Both the position numbers and the translations under genes were made by a program. Below the pieces are notes generated by a model, which did not search any database, was not told the origin of the DNA, and saw nothing but the letters and a program-made list of their open reading frames with translations. From contig NZ_PVTR01000006.1 in the NCBI RefSeq assembly GCF_003003005.1, positions 269,863 through 333,862 on the forward strand: 64,000 bases of DNA. The letters are read 5' to 3'. Every line of letters starts with the position of its first letter. The first letter of the stretch is position 1. Source of the DNA: Mongoliibacter ruber (GTDB taxonomy: Bacteria > Bacteroidota > Bacteroidia > Cytophagales > Cyclobacteriaceae). This document shows positions 9,104-17,987 of the stretch, in pieces.

Positions 9104-9461
9104 GGTCTTTTCAAACCTCGAAGATTCTGTTTTTTTCACGCAGCGAGCGCCAAGAGGTTCGCAACGATCACAACGAGGGATATACTTTAAATGCGGATTT
9201 ATTTTTTTCGCTGCGAGCGCTGCGTTTATCGTTGCGTCCGTTGCGTGAAACCTTTACTTATTTCACTTTTAGGCCTTCGGGGTTCTGAACTCCAACTATC
9301 GGGGCTCAAAGGTCAGGTGGCTGCCAACCTTTGAGGTTTTTTTCAAACCTCGAAGTTTTTGATTTTAATTTGGCCGGAAAGATTGCTGGAGATATGCTCC
9401 GCGATATCGAAGTAAAACGGAGATCCCGAAAGCGAAGCGATTCGGGATAAATTGATATATG
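9092..9461. repeat. Nest of four dispersed repeats downstream of lutC
   Basis: Two copies of an AACCTTTGAGGT...AAACCTCGAAG hairpin (about 9092-9124 and 9326-9357) flank a 117-bp element at 9134-9250 with terminal inverted repeats TTTCACGCA and TGCGTGAAA. A fourth repeat at 9406-9461 carries a perfect ATCCCGAA...TTCGGGAT stem and matches 500-556. The 424-base gap has no credible gene. The small open frame starting in lutC's tail is made of this repeat DNA. Confidence 0.65.
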
Positions 9462-9507
9462 CTTTCGGCGATATAATATCCAGCATCATGGCAGGTTTCT
9501 CATAGGT

Positions 9508-9568
9508 TCAATTCAACCGATTCAAATTGATGGAGTTCCTGAACCTGTCCAGGTCCTGTGACCGCTTT
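9508..9568. repeat. 61-bp direct repeat, copy 1 (fused to S41 peptidase 5' end)
   Basis: Identical base for base to 12042-12102, with mismatches immediately outside at both ends. At the second site it is sense coding DNA of the DUF1579-like gene on the minus strand. Here it reads antisense and supplies the first codons (MEFLNLSRSCDRF) of the peptidase frame. Confidence 0.9.
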
Positions 9569-10852
9569 TCCAAATTTTGGCAAGAAGCAAATTACAACTT
9601 CGTCTATTTAAACAAGATTGACAGGACTGAATGGGACAACCTATATAGAAAGCTCATCCTAGAAGTACAGGAAACTGAAAATGATTATGAATATTACCGT
9701 CTGCTTCAAAGATTCTGCTCATTTTTAAAAGATGGACACACCAATGTGTATTTTCCACGAAACATTTCCGAAAACATATCATCAACAGAATTTGGAGAGT
9801 TCAACATCCAACTTTCGAATATCGAAGGAAAAGCTATTGTAACGGGAGTCAATAAAGGAAAGAAAGAGGAGATACCCATTGGTTCTGAGATTGTCAAAGT
9901 GAATGGCCTAAAAACCAGAGTGTACTTAACAGAAAAAGTCATCCCCAATATTTCCTCATCTACTGAGCATATTTTGGAAGATTGGGGGACCCAATATCTT
10001 CTTGAAGGCTATATGGGTACTAGGTATGAGATAGAATTTTTACTTCTTGATCAAAAAGTCAAAAACGTGACATTAACCATAGAAAAATCTGAAGAAGAAA
10101 TTTTCCCAACCAAATTCAGAAGAGATCCTTTTGAATTAAAGTGGATAGATAAGGATATTGCCTACATTGCTTTAAACACTTTTTCTACATGGGAAACATC
10201 CGGTGCTTTTTACGAAAACAGCACTGAGCTCCAAAAAGCAAAAAAACTGATAATTGATTTAAGAGAAAATGGAGGAGGCGACACACCTATCGGATTGGTG
10301 ATTTTCCAATCTTTGACCAATGACACCTTGATGTACGGGTCCAAAAGTTTCAGTAGAAAACATATTCCGACATTCAAAGCCTGGGGCAGGTACTTAAATG
10401 AAAATGCAATTCAAGGGAGTCCGGATGCAAAGAAGAATTATTTTGCATTTAAAGACAAGTTATTTTATGAATTCCCTTACTATCCGGACACCGTAAGTAA
10501 GGAGGATCAAAATCTCCTTAAAAATCAAAGGATTGTAGTGCCTACAGTGATTTTGATTGGTCACAATATCGCATCGGCGGCAGAGGATTTCTTGATTTTT
10601 GCAGATAAACAGAGCCACATGACCAAAATTGGAGAACCAACTTTCGGCAGCACTGGACAACCCTATTCTTTTGAATTGCCCGGAGGCGGGTCCTGTAGAA
10701 TATGTACCAAGGAGGATACCTATCCGGATGGAAGAGAGTTTGTTGGAATTGGGATCCAGCCTGATATATTGGTAAGTAAATCCTTAGAGGATTACCTGAC
10801 TGATAAAGATCCTGTTATGGAAAAAGCAATAGAATTTTTAAAGTCTAAATGA
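9530..10852 (+). pseudogene. S41 family peptidase, 5'-truncated and fused to a repeat
   Basis: Residues from SKFWQEANYNFVYL onward match C-terminal-processing-type S41 peptidases of Bacteroidota: KDGHTNVYFP near residue 68-77, DLRENGGGD near 243-251 and the nucleophile region HNIASAAEDF near 345-354. The first 13 codons come from a 61-bp segment copied from antisense DNA at 12042-12102. The expected signal peptide and N-terminal helix are absent. The catalytic part is otherwise intact and open to the stop. An unexported or inactive product is likely; a real cytoplasmic protein cannot be excluded. Confidence 0.75.
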
Positions 10853-11143
10853 TCAACCCTTTTGAATGTAACTCTCAAGTGCTTTGACATAAGCTTCAAA
10901 AGCCTCAATCCCTTTTTTGGTGATTTTACAGGTAGTTAAAGGGTAATTATTTTTGAAACTTTTATTGACAATCAAATACCCCGCTTTTTTCAATTTTGTT
11001 ACTTGAACGCTTAGATTGCCAGCTGTAGCATCGGTTTTCTCTTTGATGTAAGTGAATTCAGCCTCATTCCTATTCAATAGAATAGACATGACCGCCAAGC
11101 GCAGCTGATTGTGCAATAAGGGATCAAGGTCTTTAAATTCCAT
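10853..11143 (-). CDS. Winged-helix transcriptional regulator
   Basis: A 96-residue MarR/PadR-like DNA-binding protein. The winged helix is visible as FTYIKEKTDATAGNLSVQVT (helix-turn-helix, about residues 30-49) followed by the wing PLTTCKITKKG near 68-78. Size fits the single-domain HTH_34 type. It ends a three-gene operon: the DUF1579-like gene at 11713 and the membrane protein at 11144 lie upstream with no gap, so it probably regulates them. Ligand unknown. Confidence 0.8.
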   Translation of the reverse strand: MEFKDLDPLLHNQLRLAVMSILLNRNEAEFTYIKEKTDATAGNLSVQVTKLKKAGYLIVNKSFKNNYPLTTCKITKKGIEAFEAYVKALESYIQKG

Positions 11144-11713
11144 CTATTTTTTCTGCATCAAATGTGCTGGCAGTACAAAACTCATGAAAACAGCTGCCAC
11201 AAGCAAAATCAATTGAAATTGGAAAACCAGAAAAAAAGCAACCCCTCCAATAACCAAACTTATGAATCCGCCAATAATTAGCCACTTATACTCCAAAGCT
11301 GTTCCTGTAGCAAATGCGGCTACTCCATACAAGATCATAAAAAATGGATAAACCGCATGCCAACCTATAGCAAAGCCTCCTGCTACCACACATAAAATCC
11401 CAAACAGCATACCTATCCAAATCCCTTTGAGAACCCTAGCTGCCCAACTCCGAGAAGAATTTCCGCTATGCTTTTGTCTCATGTAGCCGAAATTTACCAA
11501 GCCCAATACGGGCATCAAGAGCCATGAAACATATGGATGCTCAAATCCAACTATATACCCAAGCACATAATGTGATAATCCGGCAATGATCACTCCATAA
11601 CCCCAAAGAAAATACAGAAACTTTTCTTCATAAACCTGGTACTTCGTTGCTTCGATCATAGACCGGATAAGCTGAATACTTTGGGATTCATTCCACTCTG
11701 ATGACTGATTCAT
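11144..11713 (-). CDS. Polytopic membrane protein in regulator operon
   Basis: A 189-residue protein with about six TM segments (around residues 28-45, 52-70, 90-110, 115-132, 137-154, 160-183). No functional motif. Its ATG overlaps the stop of the upstream DUF1579-like gene by one base (TAATG) and its stop abuts the regulator, so the three are translationally coupled. Such membrane protein plus winged-helix pairs recur in Bacteroidota but have no assigned role that I know. Confidence 0.65.
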   Translation of the reverse strand: MNQSSEWNESQSIQLIRSMIEATKYQVYEEKFLYFLWGYGVIIAGLSHYVLGYIVGFEHPYVSWLLMPVLGLVNFGYMRQKHSGNSSRSWAARVLKGIWIGMLFGILCVVAGGFAIGWHAVYPFFMILYGVAAFATGTALEYKWLIIGGFISLVIGGVAFFLVFQFQLILLVAAVFMSFVLPAHLMQKK

Positions 11714-12225
11714 TATTTTTCAATTTTGGATAGTAACATTTCAAAACTTGGGTACCATACTTCCCCATTTGGAGAAAACTCTCCTGACTCGCTCCATCTA
11801 CCTTTTTCATCAAGCTTTATAAAATAGCGGATTTTACCATTGGGTAATTCAAAACCCCACTCAAAAAACTTGTCGCCTTTTTCCTTAAAATAGGCTTTGG
11901 TTTTTTCGCCGGTAGCTAACCAACTCTGCATTTCATATTCTTGCTTTCCTTCATCAAATGTAACCAATCCCACCGCATTGAAAACCATTTCATTTTCCTG
12001 ATACCCTTTCCCTTCCATAAAAAGCATCTTTTCTCCCATTCTCAATTCAACCGATTCAAATTGATGGAGTTCCTGAACCTGTCCAGGTCCTGTGACCGCT
12101 TTGGCTTGGCCTTCCCATTCACCCAAAAGAAAATCAAGCTTTTTAATAGCCTCCTGCGAGGAAACTTGCCCAATGACCAGTGAAGAGATCATCAGCATAA
12201 TTGAAGTTAAAATTGTTGCTTTCAT
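11713..12225 (-). CDS. Exported DUF1579-like protein
   Basis: I chose the ATG at 12225, which gives a 170-residue protein with a signal peptide (KATILTSIMLMISSLVIGQV). A longer in-frame start at 12324 would add an implausible N-terminus. The mature part shows LDFLLGEWEGQAK and MFMEGKGY-like beta strands typical of DUF1579/lipocalin-like proteins that open with a GxW motif. It heads a three-gene operon with a membrane protein and a regulator. Bases 12042-12102 of this gene are duplicated at 9508-9568. Confidence 0.7.
   Translation of the reverse strand: MKATILTSIMLMISSLVIGQVSSQEAIKKLDFLLGEWEGQAKAVTGPGQVQELHQFESVELRMGEKMLFMEGKGYQENEMVFNAVGLVTFDEGKQEYEMQSWLATGEKTKAYFKEKGDKFFEWGFELPNGKIRYFIKLDEKGRWSESGEFSPNGEVWYPSFEMLLSKIEK
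12042..12102. repeat. 61-bp direct repeat, copy 2 (inside DUF1579-like gene)
   Basis: Identical to 9508-9568. Because this copy lies in frame within an intact gene, it is the likely donor. Confidence 0.9.
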
Positions 12226-12400
12226 ATCTATAAAGTAGTTTATTTTATAAACCAAATATAAATGAATTTGAGAATTAAAAAAATATTGCTGATTATTTTC
12301 CATGAGGTTAAGAACCGAAGTCACCTTTAAATTTGAATCTTAATTTTTATTTATGCCCGGTTTCATACCAGTAGAATCAATAAAACAGAATACCCTGTGA

Positions 12401-12429
12401 TTTCGAAAAGACTTGAGGTCTTTTCGAAA
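12401..12429. terminator. Perfect 12-bp hairpin between divergent genes
   Basis: Arms TTTCGAAAAGAC (12401-12412) and GTCTTTTCGAAA (12418-12429) enclose TTGAG. It sits between the divergent DUF1579-like and Rrf2 genes and just upstream of the Rrf2 promoter. It has no flanking U-run, so it may be an insulating or regulatory palindrome rather than a terminator. Confidence 0.5.
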
Positions 12430-12446
12430 ATTAAATAAAGATATTT

Positions 12447-12476
12447 TTGTCCTTAATTATATAAAGGATATATTTG
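12447..12476 (+). promoter_or_regulatory. Promoter of the Rrf2/NO cluster with repeated operator-like motif
   Basis: TTG (12447-12449), a 19-base spacer and TATATTTG (12469-12476) match the Bacteroidota sigma-A pattern TTG-N19-TAnnTTTG. Overlapping it is a direct repeat, AGATATTTTTGTCCT and GGATATATTTGTCTT, spaced about 27 bases, a plausible autoregulatory Rrf2 site. The binding claim is inference. Confidence 0.6.
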
Positions 12477-12497
12477 TCTTCTATTATAAAAACAGAC

Positions 12498-12929
12498 ATG
12501 TTCTCTAAAGCCTGCAAATATGCCATCAATGCGATGATCTATATCGCCTCCCTCCCAAAAGGAAATCAACGGGCGGGACTAAAGGACATTGCAACTGCCA
12601 TCAACTCTCCTGAGGCCTTTACAGCAAAAATCCTTCAGTCATTGGTCAAGGATGATTTGCTCAATTCAGTAAAAGGGCCTCATGGTGGATTTGCCATCTG
12701 TGGTAATCCATCCGAGATCTACCTGGCCCAACTAGTCGAGAGCATTGATGGTAACATCTTATTAACAGGCTGCGCATTAGGCTTGAAAAAATGCTCCGAA
12801 GACCATCCATGTCCCGTTCATTATAAATTCAAGGCCATAAGGGAACATCTCGCAGGAATGCTACTTACTACAAGTCTTTCAGACGTTGCAGACAGGGTAA
12901 ATACAGGGATAAGCTTTTTAAAGCACTAA
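12498..12929 (+). CDS. Rrf2 family transcriptional regulator, NsrR/IscR-like
   Basis: From the ATG at 12498, 143 residues. The N-terminal winged helix has KYAINAMIYIA and the recognition region SPEAFTAKILQSLVKDDLL, then KGPHGGF, a family hallmark. Three cysteines in GCALGLKKCSEDHPCPVH near residues 90-107 are placed like the Fe-S ligands of NsrR. The gene is followed by an iron-sulfur repair protein gene, which supports a nitric-oxide or redox sensor. An upstream in-frame TTG at 12474 overlaps the promoter and was rejected as a start. Confidence 0.85.
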   Translation: MFSKACKYAINAMIYIASLPKGNQRAGLKDIATAINSPEAFTAKILQSLVKDDLLNSVKGPHGGFAICGNPSEIYLAQLVESIDGNILLTGCALGLKKCSEDHPCPVHYKFKAIREHLAGMLLTTSLSDVADRVNTGISFLKH

Positions 12930-12977
12930 AAAAAATTTGAATTAATAAAAGATAATTAAGTCTTAAATAAACAAATC

Positions 12978-13700
12978 ATGGAAACCATAGCAAAGAGAAA
13001 AGTGGGCGGAATAGTGGCCGAAAACTTCAGAACCGCTAAAGTATTTACGGAGTACGGTATAGACTTCTGCTGCAAAGGCGGAATCAGCTTAGAAGCAGCT
13101 TGTGAAAAACACGGGGTCTCAATAGACAAGCTTATCAAGGACCTGAATGAAGTGGCAGTTCTGGCTGAGTCAGTCAAATACACAGACATGGGTATGAGTG
13201 AATTAATTGACCATATTGTAAATACACACCATGCTTTTGTAGAAAAAAGCATTCCAACACTTAAGTCCTATTTGCTAAAACTTGCTGAAGTTCATGGTGA
13301 CCGCCACCCCGAACTGCTTAAAATAAGAGACCTTTTTTTGGAGGCATCAGATGGCCTGACCGCTCATATGAAAAAAGAAGAGCTTATTCTATTTCCTTTT
13401 ATCAAGGCAATGCAGGCCGCAGATGATAATGGGTTCCCTCTCTCACAACCTCATTTTGGCCATATAGACAATCCTATCAGCATGATGGAACATGAGCATG
13501 ATACTGAAGGAGAAAGATTCAGGCAGATGTCCGAATTGAGCAATGCCTACACTACTCCTACGGATGGCTGTCAGACATACCGAGTGGCATTTGCGATGCT
13601 TTCGGAATTTGAGGAAGATTTACACACACATATCCATTTGGAAAATAACATCCTCTTCCCGAAAGCTAAGGAATTGTACAACAGCATGAATAACCGTTAA
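12978..13700 (+). CDS. ric: Iron-sulfur cluster repair di-iron protein (Ric/ScdA/YtfE)
   Basis: A 240-residue cytoplasmic protein that repairs Fe-S clusters damaged by nitric oxide or oxidants. An N-terminal DUF542 segment (YGIDFCCKGG near residue 24-33) is followed by a hemerythrin-like domain with the expected His/Glu iron ligands: NTHHAFVE near 79, HMKKEE near 131, MMEHEHD near 170 and HIHLENN near 222. Length is normal. It follows the Rrf2 gene by 48 bases and precedes a membrane protein by 4 bases, forming a stress operon. Confidence 0.93.
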   Translation: METIAKRKVGGIVAENFRTAKVFTEYGIDFCCKGGISLEAACEKHGVSIDKLIKDLNEVAVLAESVKYTDMGMSELIDHIVNTHHAFVEKSIPTLKSYLLKLAEVHGDRHPELLKIRDLFLEASDGLTAHMKKEELILFPFIKAMQAADDNGFPLSQPHFGHIDNPISMMEHEHDTEGERFRQMSELSNAYTTPTDGCQTYRVAFAMLSEFEEDLHTHIHLENNILFPKAKELYNSMNNR

Positions 13701-13704
13701 ATTG

Positions 13705-15000
13705 ATGAAAACCGTCCTTTCTCCACATCCGGAAATAGACACTCCTGACTCAGTAGTGCATTTGGCCAAAACATGGATGAGTTGGGCGGTTTTCTTTTTC
13801 TTGATAGCCTCTCTTTTCGGGTTACTGTTGCGCTCATTTCAAATCGGACTTGTTCCTGATTTTTTTGATTTTATACATATCCTACACGCCCATTCACATA
13901 TTGCACTACTAGGATGGGGGTATTTGTTGGTCAGCGGAATGATGGTTTTTCTCTATGTTAAGGATTCGAGGAGATTAAAGACTTATAGGATACTGTTAAC
14001 TGTCACAGTAATCGCCAACCTTGGAATGATGCTAAGTTTCCCTTTTCAGGGTTACGGTCTTTACAGCATTATTTTTTCAACTTTACATCTTTTGATTTCA
14101 TATGCCTTCGCTTATCATTTTCTAAGGGACTTGAAAAAAACCACCCAAAACACGGATACACGACTTCTTCGTTGGGCTGTGATTTGGATGGTTGTTTCAT
14201 CTTTAGGCCTTTGGGCGATTGCACCGATTGGAGCCATCTTGGGCAAAACCCATCATTTGTATCATCTCAGTGTACAGTGGTTTCTCCATTTTCAATTAAA
14301 CGGCTGGTTTGTTTATGGACTTTTGGGCATGATAATATTTTTCCTCAAAAAGAGTAAAATCGGCCTCCTCTTTTCTTCAACTAAACAAACCCTTCTTAAT
14401 CTTTCCCTCCTGCTCACCTTTTCTTCTACCATATATTCCAGCATAGCTTGGGAAACTTTTTATTACCTCAATGTTTTGGGAGTGATCCTGCAGGGATTCG
14501 TTTATTATTGGCTACTATTTCCTGCCTTCAAACTTTTTTTAACCAAATTCAACTACACCAAAAATTGGACAGATTGGGTGATTTTTCTAGGGATAATCAG
14601 TTTGGGCATTAAGGCCTTGATCCAAATGCTTTTGATAATTCCGAATGTGTTAGAAGTGTCTCATCATATCCGAAGTTTCGTGGTAGGATTTATCCACCTT
14701 GTGTTGTTGGGTGCGATTACCTTTGGAATTGGAGGCCTAGCCGTTCAAAAAAAGCTTATGCCAGCAAACCCAACTTCCCAGCGGGGTTGGTGGATACTAG
14801 CTTTAGGTTTTACAAGTTCTGAGCTTATACTTTTTATACAGGGCACAATGATTTGGGGCCAATTCGGCAGTATTCCGTATTATTTCAGTTTGATATTTCT
14901 TTCTTCGACACTTTTCCCAATAGGCTTAGGCATGATTTTCGTTTCTTTTTGGTTAAAAAAGGGTTATCAAACCTTGGAAAATACCCCATTTCTAAAATAA
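13705..15000 (+). CDS. Heme-copper-oxidase-like multi-TM protein of NO-stress cluster
   Basis: From the ATG at 13705, 431 residues with about 12 TM helices. Histidine patterns resemble subunit I of heme-copper oxidases and NnrS-type proteins: HILHAHSHIALLGWGY near residue 52-67 and HLYHLSVQWFLHFQLNGW near 190-207. It is directly behind ric, so a role in nitric oxide reduction or tolerance is likely. It is shorter and more diverged than true NorB or CcoN, and no subunit II or cytochrome c gene is present. Exact activity is unproven. Confidence 0.65.
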   Translation: MKTVLSPHPEIDTPDSVVHLAKTWMSWAVFFFLIASLFGLLLRSFQIGLVPDFFDFIHILHAHSHIALLGWGYLLVSGMMVFLYVKDSRRLKTYRILLTVTVIANLGMMLSFPFQGYGLYSIIFSTLHLLISYAFAYHFLRDLKKTTQNTDTRLLRWAVIWMVVSSLGLWAIAPIGAILGKTHHLYHLSVQWFLHFQLNGWFVYGLLGMIIFFLKKSKIGLLFSSTKQTLLNLSLLLTFSSTIYSSIAWETFYYLNVLGVILQGFVYYWLLFPAFKLFLTKFNYTKNWTDWVIFLGIISLGIKALIQMLLIIPNVLEVSHHIRSFVVGFIHLVLLGAITFGIGGLAVQKKLMPANPTSQRGWWILALGFTSSELILFIQGTMIWGQFGSIPYYFSLIFLSSTLFPIGLGMIFVSFWLKKGYQTLENTPFLK

Positions 15001-15015
15001 CCAAACTTCGGAATC

Positions 15016-15285
15016 ATGAAAAACCAAATACATCGTCACCTCAAAATCCTATTTGCAGCTTTCACCTTATGGCTTCTCCCGGCGCTCTCAAATGCCCAAA
15101 AACAACCTGATATCCCCATGCCACGTGGACCTGTAGACCTATCAGAAACCAGTAACCTGATCATCTTTATCGTCATTCCTGCGATTATCATCATTGTATT
15201 TTTGATTTTTAGAAATAGGATCAAAAGAATCAGAGAGGAGAAAAAAGAGAGGATGAACAATGAGAAAAAGAATAAAGAGTCATAA
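15016..15285 (+). CDS. Small membrane-anchored protein of NO-stress cluster
   Basis: An 89-residue protein with a signal-like N-terminus ending in SNAQ (near residue 27), a proline-rich spacer, one strong TM helix (LIIFIVIPAIIIIVFLIF near 48-65) and a very basic/acidic cytoplasmic tail. It lies 15 bases after the oxidase-like gene and is probably co-transcribed. It could be a small accessory subunit of that protein. Confidence 0.65.
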   Translation: MKNQIHRHLKILFAAFTLWLLPALSNAQKQPDIPMPRGPVDLSETSNLIIFIVIPAIIIIVFLIFRNRIKRIREEKKERMNNEKKNKES

Positions 15286-15438
15286 TTTTTGAAGTATTGT
15301 CAATCCAGACAAGCTTAATTACGTGTTATACAAATCTTTGAGCGTCTTTTAGGATTGAAATCTAAAGTAGTCTGTTTTTTATTTTAGCCAAAAAACACTT
15401 GTGTAGTATTCTAGCACTAGATTTGACTAGATCAACAC

Positions 15439-16887
15439 ATGCAAATACAAACACTGAAATTCTCGATTGCCTGGGTACTATGCCTGATGATAATATGGGG
15501 TTGCGCCAGAAATCCAGTCACAGGCAGAAGGCAGCTCGTATTCATGTCCACGGCTCAGGAAATTGCAATGGGAAAAGAATCAGATCCACAAATCATGGCA
15601 TTTTTTGGCAAATACGAAGATGAACAGCTGCAACAGTTTATCACAGAAAAGGGACTTGAAATGGCCGCAATTTCTCATAGACCTAATCTGGAATATGAGT
15701 TCAAAATTGTAGACTCCCCGGTTATCAATGCCTTTGCTGTACCAGGCGGTTTTGTATATTTCACGCGTGGCATCATGGCCCATTTCAATAACGAAGCAGA
15801 GTTTGCAGGTGTATTGGGTCATGAAATCGGCCATATCACTGCCCGGCATTCAGTCATCAGGCAACGCAATCAGATGCTGGGTCAGATAGGTTTGATTGCA
15901 GGGGTGATTTTTGTCCCTGAAATATCACAATTCGTAGAACCGCTTTCACAGGGAATGCAATTGGCTTTACTGAGTTTTGGAAGAGACGACGAGCGGGAAT
16001 CAGACAAACTTGGGGTAGAATATTCCTCAAAAATCGGCTATGATGCTGTAGAAATGGCTGGTTTTTTTAGAACCTTGGAAAAACAGCAAGCAAACTCAGG
16101 AGGTAATGACATCCCTGACTTCCTATCAACACACCCCTCCCCTTCCGAACGAAATGTCACTGTCGCAAGAATGGCAGGAGAATGGCAAGAAAAATTAAAC
16201 CTCAATGACCCCACAATCAATCGCAATAGCTATCTGCAGCGCATTGACGGTTTGATAATTGGAGAAGACCCCAACCAAGGATTTATAGAAAGTGATGTAT
16301 TTTACCACCCTGTTTTGAAATTTCAGTTTCCTATTCCCAAAGACTGGAGTATCCAAAACTCGCCTCAGCAAGTCCAAATGGCTCCAAAAAGTGGTGATGC
16401 CTTGTTGATGCTTACCTTGGCTCAGGGAAATTCACTAGACGAAGCCGGTAGAAGTCTGCTGGAACAGTACAAGCTTGAAGCAGTAGAGTCCAACAAAGTC
16501 ACCCGTAATGACATGGAGACCTTGGTCATCTTAGCGGACCAAAAACAGGAACAGGGTACCGTAAGAGTCTTGATAACTTTGATCAATTTTGAAGGTAATA
16601 TTTACAACCTTATGGGCATTGGTGAAATTTCCAAGTTCCCTACTTATAGAAGCCTGATGGAATCCACGATGAGAAATTTTGCGGAACTCAGGGACTCAGA
16701 GAAACTAAACCGTCAACCTGATGTCATCCGAATCAAAACAGTTCCTAGAATGATGGCTCTTGAGGAGGCGTTGAAAACTTTCTCAATGCCGGAGAACCGA
16801 TTTGAAGAAATTGCCTTGCTAAATGGCATGTTATTAACAGACGAAATCCCACAGAACACATTGATCAAAGTAATTGAAAGAAAGTAA
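15439..16887 (+). CDS. M48 family metalloprotease lipoprotein
   Basis: A 482-residue zinc protease. The lipoprotein signal (LCLMIIWGC, Cys near residue 21) predicts attachment in the envelope. The zinc site is LGHEIGHITARHS near residues 129-141, with a downstream glutamate in DERESDKLG near 185. The C-terminal third, after about residue 280, is a BepA/YfgC-like extension that ends in a LysM-like or TPR-replacing segment. The role is likely outer-membrane protein quality control. It is transcribed alone with gaps on both sides. Confidence 0.88.
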   Translation: MQIQTLKFSIAWVLCLMIIWGCARNPVTGRRQLVFMSTAQEIAMGKESDPQIMAFFGKYEDEQLQQFITEKGLEMAAISHRPNLEYEFKIVDSPVINAFAVPGGFVYFTRGIMAHFNNEAEFAGVLGHEIGHITARHSVIRQRNQMLGQIGLIAGVIFVPEISQFVEPLSQGMQLALLSFGRDDERESDKLGVEYSSKIGYDAVEMAGFFRTLEKQQANSGGNDIPDFLSTHPSPSERNVTVARMAGEWQEKLNLNDPTINRNSYLQRIDGLIIGEDPNQGFIESDVFYHPVLKFQFPIPKDWSIQNSPQQVQMAPKSGDALLMLTLAQGNSLDEAGRSLLEQYKLEAVESNKVTRNDMETLVILADQKQEQGTVRVLITLINFEGNIYNLMGIGEISKFPTYRSLMESTMRNFAELRDSEKLNRQPDVIRIKTVPRMMALEEALKTFSMPENRFEEIALLNGMLLTDEIPQNTLIKVIERK

Positions 16888-17418
16888 AATATCAGCGCCT
16901 CCTATTGACGATTTTCAGCTAAACCAATTAATATTATTAATTGTCCGCAATCATGTCACTAATCAGTTAAACTATGGTTTTTTGTCAAATGGATATTATT
17001 GGATACCGGCCCTCTGGAAGGCAGGCTGGATCCACAACGGCCAAGTTATTTATTGATATTGGTTCTAAATCACAAGTTAATTCTTGTTTATAGATTCTGC
17101 TGGCATGAAAGCGGATAATCATAAATTCTATTTTTCAATTCTCTTCTCCAGCTTTAATCTGCGGTATTTTGAGTTGACAGAAACAGAGACTAGCCCTATT
17201 ACCAAACCTAGGTTAAGCACCTTTGATCTTTTTTTTCTCAATAGACTTAAAATGGCCCAAACTGGGCAATAAATGTTACTGTTTACTTAGATGGGAATTT
17301 AGATCCTTCCAAAAAACCCTCATAAACAGCAAGTAAGCTGTTAAAGCTTCCCCCTCAGTTAATGGCTTAGCTTTTGGATAATTATTATAAATAATTTTAA
17401 ACTATAAATCATAAGGCT
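16888..17418. other. Intergenic region with two dispersed repeats
   Basis: 531 bases without a credible gene. 16941-16967 carries the TCCGCAATCAT...CACTAATC motif also seen at 19463-19487 and, diverged, at 24433-24459. 16985-17060 carries the GATATT/GGAAGGCAGG repeat. An AACAGC...GCTGTT hairpin is near 17324-17341. Confidence 0.5.
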
Positions 17419-17655
17419 ATGAATGAGCACAGAAAAGAAGGTCAAGTAACAAAAGAGATTGAAAAAAGAACCGCACAAATACCATCAGACATGTTTTTAT
17501 GGTCTTCGGTTTCTGCAATGGGAGTATCACTAATTTTAAAAGTGATGGGTAAAAGCAAGATGTCCCTATTTGTAGGACAGTGGGCATCTCCTTTTTTGCT
17601 ATTTGGAATTTACAACAAGATTGTAAAAACTGAAGGGTCAGATAAAAACAGTTAA
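17419..17655 (+). CDS. Small protein with two hydrophobic segments
   Basis: 78 residues: a charged N-terminus, then hydrophobic stretches at about 26-42 and 50-66. It resembles small conserved membrane proteins of Cytophagales but has no named family that I recognise. A strong terminator follows immediately, which supports a real transcription unit. Confidence 0.6.
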   Translation: MNEHRKEGQVTKEIEKRTAQIPSDMFLWSSVSAMGVSLILKVMGKSKMSLFVGQWASPFLLFGIYNKIVKTEGSDKNS

Positions 17656-17661
17656 ATGACT

Positions 17662-17712
17662 AAATCATGTAAGGGGTAATGCGTTCGTTTCAAGAACCCT
17701 TTACATGATTTT
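17662..17712 (+). terminator. Terminator after small membrane protein gene
   Basis: Long hairpin with arms AAATCATGTAA and TTACATGATTT and inner GGGT/ACCC pairing, starting 6 bases after the stop codon and ending in T-rich DNA. Confidence 0.75.
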
Positions 17713-17987
17713 AACTTTAATTCACTTTTTAATGCTATAGAGATTGAAATCCAATACTTTTTAAATTTTAATCCAGAACAGCTGTTTTTGCGAGAATTGC
17801 TAAGAATTCATTCCTATTGCTTTTTGCTTAAACCAAATTTTGGAAATCCCCCAAGCTTGCAGCACTACAAAGAACGCTTATTGACGCAATCACCCCAATG
17901 ATTTACAATTATCTCATTTTTAAAGATAAAAAGTAACTATTCTTAGTTCAATCAGTTTTCTTTTTGAACCAAATATTATTATTTATC
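17713..17987. other. Intergenic region upstream of fasciclin gene
   Basis: AT-rich, no open frame with protein-like composition and no strong repeat. It presumably holds the promoter of the fasciclin lipoprotein gene. Confidence 0.4.

Noticed and set aside
9100..9288. 62-codon open frame after lutC
   Set aside because: Consists of dispersed repeat DNA with low-complexity codons.
16874..17056. 60-codon open frame after the M48 gene
   Set aside because: Overlaps the protease end and two dispersed repeats.
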